Below are positions 27,099-34,813 of a stretch of DNA of 47,265 nucleotides, piece after piece. Origin of the DNA: Gemmatimonadota bacterium. GTDB lineage: Bacteria; Gemmatimonadota; Gemmatimonadetes; Longimicrobiales; Gaopeijiaceae. The notes beneath the pieces were generated by a model, which saw only the letters and a list, made by a program, of their open reading frames with translations, was not told the origin of the DNA and ran no database searches. Where the stretch lies: NCBI GenBank assembly GCA_012960225.1, contig DUBS01000054.1:103392-150656 (forward strand). The letters run 5' to 3'. The translations under genes were made by a program, and so were the position numbers. Every line of letters begins with the position of its first letter. The stretch's first letter is position 1.

Positions 27099-28610
27099 AT
27101 GAACCTCCTGACGAAGAAGCTCTTTAGGGCTTCGAGAAGCATCACTACTTGGATCATCGTGGCCATCTCATCCGGGTGTGCTACACTTGGAGGGCCTTCA
27201 GGTGGAGATGTTCGAGCTGCGGTCGATGCCATCCTAGACACCTCTCCCCTAGATCAAGTGCACTTCGGTGTCTTAGCCGTAGACGGGCGAACAGGTCGCG
27301 TCCTGTATTCCAGAAATGCCCATCAAAAGTTCGTGCCGGCTTCTAACCAAAAAATCCTTGTCACAGCAACTTCTATTTCGCTTCTTGGACCAAACTACCG
27401 TTACGGGACTGAGGTTTGGGCTACAGGATCCGTTATAGGGTCACTCTTGGATGGGGATCTAGTTATCCTCGCTTCCGGAGACCCGTCGATGTCTGATCGA
27501 TACTGGGAATCTGGAGAAGCAGCGTTAGCCGCTATCGCCGACAGTCTGTATCAAAAAGGACTTCGAAATGTTGCAGGCTCAGTCTTCGTCGATGTCTCTG
27601 CTTGGGATTCCACTACAGTGGGCCCTACCTGGGAAGTAGAAGATCTGAGATTTCCGCACGGAGCAACCGGAGGAGCGTTCGCCATTGATGAGGGTGAAAT
27701 CTCGGTGATCATCAAGGCTGGGCCAGCAGTTGGGTCTCCTGCAAGCCTAGAATGGTTCCCTAGGGGGACGCCTGATTATGTGCGGGCTCGTGTTACCACG
27801 GTCCCGCCGGATAGTGGTCTGCAGGTCCGTTCCAATTATCTGCCGGAGACCCGCCACCTTGAACTGACCGGACAAATCGAGTTGTACGAGACCGATACTC
27901 TGACGTTCGCTCTTCGAGATCCTATTCGCCAAGCAACTGCCGCACTCGGTACCGCGATCGAACAAGCCGGTATCAAGTTGCAGAGCGGGGCCCAAGTTGC
28001 ATGGAGTGAAGGTTACAGGGTCGGACGTGGCTGCCTATCCGGATCTGTGAGAGAATGTCCTAACGCTGGACCAATTTTGATGCTTGAGTCTCCCCCGCTC
28101 TCCGAACTTATCGCCGGTATCCTGAAGCCAAGCCAAAACTGGATGACTGAGCAACTTATCAGGACGCTTGGAGCCGAATTGGGAGAGGAGGGCAGTTGGT
28201 CAGAGGGAGTTGCCGTTATGAGTGAATTCCTTACAGAAGTGGTTGGAATAGATAGTCTCGATATTTCGCTGAGAGATGGCTCGGGATTATCGAGGTATAA
28301 TCTTGTGACACCCCGGGCACTCGTGCGGATTCTTCAATACCTGTCCTCTGATCAAAACAATGGCACCTACCGCTCTGCACTAGCCACACCGGGGGAAGAA
28401 GACTCTACACTTCAAGAACGACTCTCTGACCTTAAGGGCCGTGTTTTCGCGAAAACAGGAACACTTTCAAATGTAACTTCGCTTTCTGGGTACCTGACCC
28501 AGGACGACGGAAGCGAGGTGATTTTCTCTATATTATCAAATGGATCAGGCCTCCCATCCGAACAAGTCAGAGGCGCCATTGATGATATCGTACGGATCCT
28601 AGCTAGATGA
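27099..28610 (+). CDS. dacB: D-alanyl-D-alanine carboxypeptidase / endopeptidase, peptidase S13 (PBP4-type)
   Basis: A periplasmic peptidoglycan enzyme of 503 residues. All three active-site motifs are present: SNQK (Ser82, Lys85), SQN (345-347) and KTG (452-454), plus DGSGLSRYNLVTP. Between the first two motifs is the large S13 insertion. The N-terminus has a hydrophobic segment and a weak lipobox-like SSGC (Cys27), so it may be a lipoprotein. It trims or cuts cross-linked peptidoglycan. It belongs to a plus-strand run of exported hydrolases. Confidence 0.93.
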   Translation: MNLLTKKLFRASRSITTWIIVAISSGCATLGGPSGGDVRAAVDAILDTSPLDQVHFGVLAVDGRTGRVLYSRNAHQKFVPASNQKILVTATSISLLGPNYRYGTEVWATGSVIGSLLDGDLVILASGDPSMSDRYWESGEAALAAIADSLYQKGLRNVAGSVFVDVSAWDSTTVGPTWEVEDLRFPHGATGGAFAIDEGEISVIIKAGPAVGSPASLEWFPRGTPDYVRARVTTVPPDSGLQVRSNYLPETRHLELTGQIELYETDTLTFALRDPIRQATAALGTAIEQAGIKLQSGAQVAWSEGYRVGRGCLSGSVRECPNAGPILMLESPPLSELIAGILKPSQNWMTEQLIRTLGAELGEEGSWSEGVAVMSEFLTEVVGIDSLDISLRDGSGLSRYNLVTPRALVRILQYLSSDQNNGTYRSALATPGEEDSTLQERLSDLKGRVFAKTGTLSNVTSLSGYLTQDDGSEVIFSILSNGSGLPSEQVRGAIDDIVRILAR

Positions 28611-28653
28611 AATCACAATTCAGGATAAGCTGTCTCCTGGTCATGATTTGGCA

Positions 28654-30996
28654 ATGATGAACAAAGGCGAGTCACAGAACCGGTGGCGCGGAGTCACCAC
28701 AATCGCACTCATGTTTCTGATGTCCTGTTTCTTCAGCACTCGCACAGGCCAACCCTCCCCTGCCTCAGCGAACGCACCTGAAGCGGAATTTTCATCAGCG
28801 CGTGCGATGTCGATCCTTGTTGAAATTGCGAGCCAAGCGCATCCACCGGGCTCACCAGAACACGAACGAGTCCGCGGTTATCTAGTCGACCGCCTCACCA
28901 CCCTCGGCTTCGATCCAGAAATCCAAACCTCAACGAGTTCATTTCAGCGGCGGACGATGGCCCGGACCGCTACCGTCAGAAACGTGATCGCGCGGCTACC
29001 TGGTACGGCATCCACCGGGGCTATCTTGATCACCGCTCACTACGATAGCCGGGGTCTCGCTGTAGGAGCAGGAGATGACGGTACGGGCGTTGTCTCGATA
29101 CTGGAAACGCTAAGAGCAATCCAGGCAGGACCGCCTCTCCGCAATGACGTAATCGTCCTATTTACTGATGCTGAGGAGCTAGGTCTGCTTGGGGCACGAG
29201 CTTTCGTGAATGAGCACCGATGGATGGAGGACATTCAACTCGTTCTTTCATTCGAAATGCGGGGCGGGGGTGGCCCGGTAATCATGGTCGAGACTGCAGA
29301 AGATAATGGTTGGATAATCGATGCTCTGCAGGCATCTGATCAGTACCCATTCGCCAACGCCATGGCGTACGAAGTGTACCAAAGGATGCCGAACGACACT
29401 GATTTCACACCATTTAAGGAGGCTGGCAAACAGGGACTTAACTTCGCGGCAATCGACAAAGGGCACGTCTATCACCAGCAATACGACACACCTGAAAATC
29501 TTTCGGAATCGACGCTTCAACACCACGGGCTGCACGCCCTCCATGTCCTACGCTATCTCGGTGATCAAGACCTCGTAAACGTAAACGCACCGGACGTAGT
29601 TTATTTTAGCATGCCAGGCCTCGGCTTATTCGTCTACCAGGTGACATGGGTTAAGTGGATTAGTGCCGGACTCATCATCTTGTTTATCCTGGCACTGTTA
29701 GTAATGCACCGTTCGAGCGTCCGCCTTTCTGGTGCCCTCATAGGCGCCGGCATCTCTATCGTTGGAGCCTCACTATCCTTCGGTTTTGCTTTACTGCTCC
29801 TGAATTGGCTACCGCGTTTTCACCCTGAGGCTGGTAGCCTTCAGGGGTCCTTGTACCACAGAGAGGGTTGGTACGTAATAGCCCTCACTGCTGCCGCATT
29901 TACGATTGTGACCGGACTTCACGCCCTAGCTAGGAAGTGGCTAAGTATCCAACAACTGGCTCTCGGCGCCTTAGTCGTGCCATTTGTGGGCGCAATCTTA
30001 CTAGGGTACATAGCCCCACTCGCCGCAATGAATCTCGAGTGGCCTGTCGCGGCGGCACTAATGTCAGTGTTCTGGGTCACCGTCATGGGTGAACGGACGA
30101 CAGAAATGCTCGGTTGGTCTCTTGCGATCCTCTTCTCTGTTCCAGTTCTCTCGTTCTTTGTTCCTGTTGCGGAATTGCTCTGGATTGCAATGACCTTCGA
30201 ATTCGCTCCTTGGCTGGCTGTGTTTATCGCAATTGGCTTCTACCTGTGCCTACCAGCCCTGGACAGTGTCCTTCACTCGAATAGCTGGTGGGCCCCCACG
30301 GGAGGTGTAATCGCAGTCGGTGCCGCCCTGGGATTCGGAATTCTCAATTCCCAGACTACGGCAGAGCGTCCGGCACCCTCAACTTTGGTATATGCTTATG
30401 AACACGGAACACCTGAAGCTTTTTGGGCAACGACTCCTGTCCTAGACACATTGGACTTGCCTGCTCGTGAATGGGCAATTGAGCGCACTGGCAGTGCCTT
30501 CGGGCTGATGCGTGACCTCAGTGTTTTCGGCTATGACTTCGGGGAAGTTCCAGCTGCCGTCGCACCCGTAGTGGATGCTCCTGAACCAGTCATAATCATC
30601 GAAACCGATATAACGATAGGTGATATTCGACGTGTGATCATTGGCGTGAGATCACGGATCGGCTCCGAACGCCTCCGCTTCCAGTACGACCCTGCTGAAG
30701 ACACACGCCTGATCTCCATCAATGGAACGGTCATCAATAATCCCGAAGAACTCACTTGGGCAGATCACTGGGGAATGCCCGCGCCGATGGTCTACCTCGA
30801 ACTAGAGGTGCCAGCTGGTGACCCGATCAGTTTCGATATCATTGAACACTTGTTGCGTCCAGAAGAACTCTTGGGCCCAGAAGTGTTCTCGAGACCGGAT
30901 TATCTCGCGCCCGATATCATTCGAGAGAGTGACCGGGCAATGCTCCTTTACCGTTTTCAGGAGCCCCAAGAGACTACCGAAGCAAATAGCCGATGA
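28654..30996 (+). CDS. M28 family metallopeptidase with C-terminal membrane domain
   Basis: An exported peptidase of about 780 residues. An N-terminal hydrophobic segment with LMSC may be a lipobox. The M28 zinc site is seen: ITAHYDSRG (His), GAGDDGTG (bridging Asp), TDAEELGLLG (catalytic Glu pair, near 175) and a later YHQQYDTPEN. After about residue 330 come six to eight hydrophobic helices and then a soluble tail, the Fxna-like layout. The frame begins at TTG 28648; I use ATG 28654. The last codon overlaps the next start as ATGA. Confidence 0.9.
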   Translation: MMNKGESQNRWRGVTTIALMFLMSCFFSTRTGQPSPASANAPEAEFSSARAMSILVEIASQAHPPGSPEHERVRGYLVDRLTTLGFDPEIQTSTSSFQRRTMARTATVRNVIARLPGTASTGAILITAHYDSRGLAVGAGDDGTGVVSILETLRAIQAGPPLRNDVIVLFTDAEELGLLGARAFVNEHRWMEDIQLVLSFEMRGGGGPVIMVETAEDNGWIIDALQASDQYPFANAMAYEVYQRMPNDTDFTPFKEAGKQGLNFAAIDKGHVYHQQYDTPENLSESTLQHHGLHALHVLRYLGDQDLVNVNAPDVVYFSMPGLGLFVYQVTWVKWISAGLIILFILALLVMHRSSVRLSGALIGAGISIVGASLSFGFALLLLNWLPRFHPEAGSLQGSLYHREGWYVIALTAAAFTIVTGLHALARKWLSIQQLALGALVVPFVGAILLGYIAPLAAMNLEWPVAAALMSVFWVTVMGERTTEMLGWSLAILFSVPVLSFFVPVAELLWIAMTFEFAPWLAVFIAIGFYLCLPALDSVLHSNSWWAPTGGVIAVGAALGFGILNSQTTAERPAPSTLVYAYEHGTPEAFWATTPVLDTLDLPAREWAIERTGSAFGLMRDLSVFGYDFGEVPAAVAPVVDAPEPVIIIETDITIGDIRRVIIGVRSRIGSERLRFQYDPAEDTRLISINGTVINNPEELTWADHWGMPAPMVYLELEVPAGDPISFDIIEHLLRPEELLGPEVFSRPDYLAPDIIRESDRAMLLYRFQEPQETTEANSR

Positions 30997-32021
30997 GATC
31001 GTTCTCTCAGGCCTTGGGTCGAGTAGTCCCACTAGTGCTCCTGATAGCCTCTTGTAGTGATGTCCCCGGACACCGGACAACTGTCCAGTTCGAGGTCCCA
31101 GTAGACCAGGGTGGATTTTGGTACAAAGGGAATACACATGCACACACAACCATGAGCGATGGCGACTCCCCTCCCGAATACGTTGCTCGCTGGTATAAAG
31201 AACATGGTTACGATTTCCTCGTACTTTCTGATCACAACGTTTTCACTGACCCACAAACCCTCTCAGGCATCGTCGATTCCACCTTTTTACTAATACCGGG
31301 CGAGGAATTGACATCGAGCTTTGATCAAGCAGCTGTGCACGTGAATGGCCTGAATATCCCATATGCGCTAGAAGCCCGTACATCCACCACTCTCGTCGGT
31401 ACAATTCAGGCTAATGTCGATGCAATTAGAGAGGTCGAGGGCGTTCCTCACATCAATCACCCAAACTTCCGTTGGTCGTTTGGTGCCAAGGAACTTGCCC
31501 AAATAGAGAGGGACCGCCTCCTGGAGATCTCGAACGGGCACCCAACCGTGCACAATGAAGGAGGAGGGGATAGCCCTGGCCTGGAAGAGATCTGGGATAT
31601 TCTTCTCAGCAACGGCAAGCGAATCTATGGAATCGCAGTAGATGATGCCCACCATTTCCAGGGGGAGTTTGCCCTAGATCGGGCAAATCCCGGTCGGGGA
31701 TGGGTCACCGTCAAAGCTAGAAATCTAGATGCGATGATGCTAATGGAGGCCCTAGAAGCTGGTCACTTCTACGCCAGCACCGGTGTGGAACTCTCTGATA
31801 TTGTGATTACACACGACCGCCTCGAAGTACATATCAACCGTGAAAGTGACTTTCGATACACTACCACATTCATTGGGGAGGGTGGCCGGGTCTTGTCTGA
31901 GAGCACCCAGAATCCGGCGATATTTGAGCTTGTGACTAATATTCGCTATGTGCGAGCTCGTATACGCGACTCAGCTGGACGAGTTGCTTGGACCCAACCA
32001 GTCTTTGTCGCCGAGCACTGA
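30993..32021 (+). CDS. PHP-domain metallohydrolase lipoprotein (CehA/McbA-like)
   Basis: A lipoprotein of 342 residues (lipobox IASC, Cys21). The PHP metal site is visible as NTHAHTTMSDGDSP (His49, His51, Asp56) and VLSDHN (Asp80, His81), followed by PGEELTS, HINHPNF and DDAHHF that supply further ligands. CehA/McbA members are phosphoesterases or carbamate hydrolases of the periplasm. It is translationally coupled to the M28 gene. The substrate is unknown. Confidence 0.88.
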   Translation: MRSFSQALGRVVPLVLLIASCSDVPGHRTTVQFEVPVDQGGFWYKGNTHAHTTMSDGDSPPEYVARWYKEHGYDFLVLSDHNVFTDPQTLSGIVDSTFLLIPGEELTSSFDQAAVHVNGLNIPYALEARTSTTLVGTIQANVDAIREVEGVPHINHPNFRWSFGAKELAQIERDRLLEISNGHPTVHNEGGGDSPGLEEIWDILLSNGKRIYGIAVDDAHHFQGEFALDRANPGRGWVTVKARNLDAMMLMEALEAGHFYASTGVELSDIVITHDRLEVHINRESDFRYTTTFIGEGGRVLSESTQNPAIFELVTNIRYVRARIRDSAGRVAWTQPVFVAEH

Positions 32022-32198
32022 GGGTACAAGGGCTCAGAATCAGAGATAACCCTACCATTCACAGAGCGATCATACTACAAGAACTCCCAGGAATCCTTGC
32101 GCCGGCCGTATCCGTCTATTTAACGTCTGGACCGTGATGCGCATCTCATCTACACAAACGAGATGATGTGGTCACATGACAGGGGGAGAAAAACAGGT

Positions 32199-32999
32199 AT
32201 GACAAGCCAAGCCAGACGACCGGCCAAGGTGATGGGTGTCCTTGCTGTAACGGCATTAGCCAGTGCATGCGCTGATTCGAGCGGTCCGGACTCCTTCGAT
32301 GACGAGTTCTTGCTAGATATGGCAGTCATCGCAGCTGATGCTACGCTTGAGGACTTTGGCATTTGGAGTTTGGCATTTGCCTTCCAGCCACGAAGCGCTC
32401 CGGATATGGCCGGTGGGAGTATACCTGGTCACCCGGGTGGCCGGCACGGCCCCGGACATCCGCTATCAGGCACCCGCTCAGCTGAGTTTTTCGATGTAGA
32501 TGGCAACGAACAGACTGAGTATGACTCCCTGACAACCGAGCGTATCGAACACGAAAGTGATGTGAGCGGTGAAGTCAGCCGTGAAGGCTGGACAGCTCAA
32601 ATCGCCAGAACCCGAAACATCACAGTGACCGGGCTCTCCGGTGAAGAGACACATCGCACCCGGAACGGAGACGGAACCGAAGAGGTAACGAAAAGCCGAC
32701 ATACTGATGAGGGTGCTCGCACCTACCATATGACTGGAGAATTCACATATAACGATGTCGTCGTGCCGATCCCTGGATCAGATCCACGTTATCCGATATC
32801 AGGGACCGTCACTCGCAAGGTCAACGCGACCAAAACCAATGGTGACGAAACAAAGACACGCTCTGCTGACATCACCATCACATTTGATGGTGACGAAACG
32901 GCTACGATCGTGGTTAATGGCAAAGAGAGAGAGATTGATCTCACTGCCAAACGCGGAAGACACCCCCTGAAACCCAAGAAGAACAGAGGCGGCGGTTAA
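32199..32999 (+). CDS. hypothetical lipoprotein with repeated Thr/charged beta segments
   Basis: A lipoprotein of 266 residues from ATG 32199 (frame open to 32163) with lipobox ASAC. A His/Gly stretch, GHPGGRHGPGHP, follows an alpha-helical segment, and the rest is rich in Thr, Glu, Asp and Arg in alternating patterns, suggesting a beta sheet exposed outside. The tail is basic and ends in RGGG. No family is recognised. A strong terminator (33035-33072) ends its transcript. The ribosome site is GGGGGAG about ten bases upstream. Confidence 0.7.
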   Translation: MTSQARRPAKVMGVLAVTALASACADSSGPDSFDDEFLLDMAVIAADATLEDFGIWSLAFAFQPRSAPDMAGGSIPGHPGGRHGPGHPLSGTRSAEFFDVDGNEQTEYDSLTTERIEHESDVSGEVSREGWTAQIARTRNITVTGLSGEETHRTRNGDGTEEVTKSRHTDEGARTYHMTGEFTYNDVVVPIPGSDPRYPISGTVTRKVNATKTNGDETKTRSADITITFDGDETATIVVNGKEREIDLTAKRGRHPLKPKKNRGGG

Positions 33000-33034
33000 G
33001 CTTTTCAGCCTCGTTCTCTGACCTAGAGAACATT

Positions 33035-33072
33035 GAGGGCGACAGGCTTTGCCTGCCGCCCTCTTGCTTTTT
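33035..33072 (+). terminator. rho-independent terminator
   Basis: GAGGGCG, a one-base mismatch, CAGGC, loop TTT, GCCTG, a mismatch, and CGCCCTC form a near-perfect 13-bp stem, followed by TTGCTTTTT. It ends the plus-strand lipoprotein gene just before the convergent TipAS gene. The other strand has no T-run, so it is one-directional. Confidence 0.9.
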
Positions 33073-33084
33073 ATGTTTTGAAGC

Positions 33085-33447
33085 TCAGCTATCCCCGCGT
33101 AATACCGCACCCGCCTTACCCATGTACTCCCAGAGTTCCGGGGACGTGTTCATGCCGTGGCTGGACGAAATGTCCTCGCCCCCCTCTGTCTTGTACATAT
33201 TCCCCAACGATGCTGCGATGGCTTCATCACCTCCAGTGAATTCCTGGATGAGAGCTGCCGACCTGCGTGCCAAATCCTGTACCTCATCACTCGCGGGGTC
33301 ACACCCCTCTTCCATAGCCGCCTGATAGGCAGCAAAGAGTTCAGTCCACTCTTGCTGGACTGCCTGGATACGTTCTTCGCCAACCTCTCCGGCATGCTCT
33401 TCAAGCTGCCCTAGCTGTTCTGGCGTGTAGTATTTCTCGTATATCAT
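33085..33447 (-). CDS. stand-alone TipAS-domain protein
   Basis: A protein of 120 residues that is almost only a TipAS ligand-recognition domain (PF07739 type): YYTPEQLGQLEEHAGEVGEERI, LARRSAALIQEFTGGDEAIAASLGNMY, then HGMNTSPELWEYMGKA. In TipA this domain follows a MerR DNA-binding domain and binds thiopeptides and other drugs; here no DNA-binding part is present. It lies six bases downstream of the Big2 lipoprotein gene on the same strand. Confidence 0.85.
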   Translation of the reverse strand: MIYEKYYTPEQLGQLEEHAGEVGEERIQAVQQEWTELFAAYQAAMEEGCDPASDEVQDLARRSAALIQEFTGGDEAIAASLGNMYKTEGGEDISSSHGMNTSPELWEYMGKAGAVLRGDS

Positions 33448-33453
33448 AAGGAC

Positions 33454-34665
33454 TTAGTTCCCAGGTTCGAAAAACCCGAAATGCTCGAGCATAAAAAGGC
33501 GGACCGCTGACGCTAGTTGAGTCGCGTACACTCGTCGGTTGGCGTCTGTGTCTCGGAGGCCAGGGTATTGGTGCTCAAGTTGGATTCCGCTGATGACTTC
33601 TGACAGGCTTCTCGAACCATGCTCCCTCGTATTATAGCCACCAGTCCAGTAGGGATCAGACCCCGGAGATGGGTCCCCCGGACTCGGGATAGAACGCACA
33701 CCTTCATCCCCCAAGAAGCCCCCGAACGACTTCGGTCCTCGCAGAAGTTCGGAAAACGTTTCTGGAGCATGGCGACCCAGATCACGGATACTCGTTTTCT
33801 CGACCATCGTCATATTGTTGAGTGCGTCGTCATTTTGGTTGAGATCTGACCCACTCAGGAGATATCCGATCTCGACCCTCGGGATCGAATGCCCGTGACC
33901 ATGCATGTCGAAGTACAGTCCCCTGTCGTAGTCGTCGGCGACGAAAACCCGTGCTTCCTTGATCCAGTCCTGGAATTCGTGCCACGCGTTTTCGGCGAAT
34001 GGATCACCCTGAGCGGCTTCGACGATCTCACGGTTCGGGTCGAGCTTACTGCGGTGCAGACGCGAGAGAATCACATGTGGTGCGTAGCCCGTCGCATCGA
34101 TGAGCGCATCTCTCAGAGCAAGGCTGAGATCGATTGTGTTGCGATCAGAGCCCGTGGTGCCGTACGTGCGATCCGCCGCCTCTCCGGGCTGCAATGCTCC
34201 GCCATGTGGTGCTGAAATCACAACGGGCAACTCACCCGGGATGTACTCAACATAATTGTTTCGGCCGAAGTAGCTTTTGCCGACCTCGTAATTTGAGATA
34301 ACCTCCGGTACATACACCTCCAGGCGCACACTGCGGCTTGCTTCGCCCACCGAAGCCATCACTGTGGTTGCACCGGTAGACACACCCGTGGTGAGACCAT
34401 TTTGGTCGATCGTAGCGATTGCGGTGTTCTCAACAGACCAGATGACATTTTGGCCGGAGACCAATTGGCCAGACTCATCGGTTACGGCTGCGAGAAAATC
34501 TACAGTGCCGCCCACTCCGACGATCAAACCCCCCTGTGGTTCGATCGCAATGGAAAGCCTGACGACATCTGTACTCGACTCTCCGCACGCTAGCGCCGAT
34601 AGCAATAACAGAGTTGTTCTGACCCTGCTGAAGAGGACCGGAGGACTATCTATGTTTTTTCGCAT
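33454..34665 (-). CDS. Big2-domain lipoprotein with N-formylglutamate amidohydrolase-like domain
   Basis: An exported lipoprotein of 403 residues, with ATG 34665 favoured over 34686. Lipobox LACG region (LLLLSALAC) is followed by a Big2 bacterial Ig-like domain (DFLAAVTDESGQLVSGQNVIW, GLTTGVSTGATTV). The C-terminal part resembles N-formylglutamate amidohydrolase / zinc carboxypeptidase-like folds: VVISAPHGG, a Glu in the PGEAADRT segment, LSRLHRSKLDPNREI and FDMHGHGH. It probably hydrolyses an amide outside the cell. It is divergent from the DUF5117 protease. Confidence 0.75.
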   Translation of the reverse strand: MRKNIDSPPVLFSRVRTTLLLLSALACGESSTDVVRLSIAIEPQGGLIVGVGGTVDFLAAVTDESGQLVSGQNVIWSVENTAIATIDQNGLTTGVSTGATTVMASVGEASRSVRLEVYVPEVISNYEVGKSYFGRNNYVEYIPGELPVVISAPHGGALQPGEAADRTYGTTGSDRNTIDLSLALRDALIDATGYAPHVILSRLHRSKLDPNREIVEAAQGDPFAENAWHEFQDWIKEARVFVADDYDRGLYFDMHGHGHSIPRVEIGYLLSGSDLNQNDDALNNMTMVEKTSIRDLGRHAPETFSELLRGPKSFGGFLGDEGVRSIPSPGDPSPGSDPYWTGGYNTREHGSRSLSEVISGIQLEHQYPGLRDTDANRRVYATQLASAVRLFMLEHFGFFEPGN

Positions 34666-34813
34666 ATTCACAGTCAGAAATCTCACTACCAGCCCACTGT
34701 AAGCTCAAGGGCGAACTGCACTGGCCTTAAGTTGCTCTTGTCGCATAAATCAGGCGAACCTACCCTGCGACCCCGGCCATGACGCCAGATCAGCTCCCAA
34801 GAGGCAAGATCAC

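Noticed and set aside
32115-32175. CATCTC and GAGATG pair upstream of the lipoprotein as a regulatory hairpin
   Set aside because: A six-base stem with a long loop is weak and not clearly better than chance.
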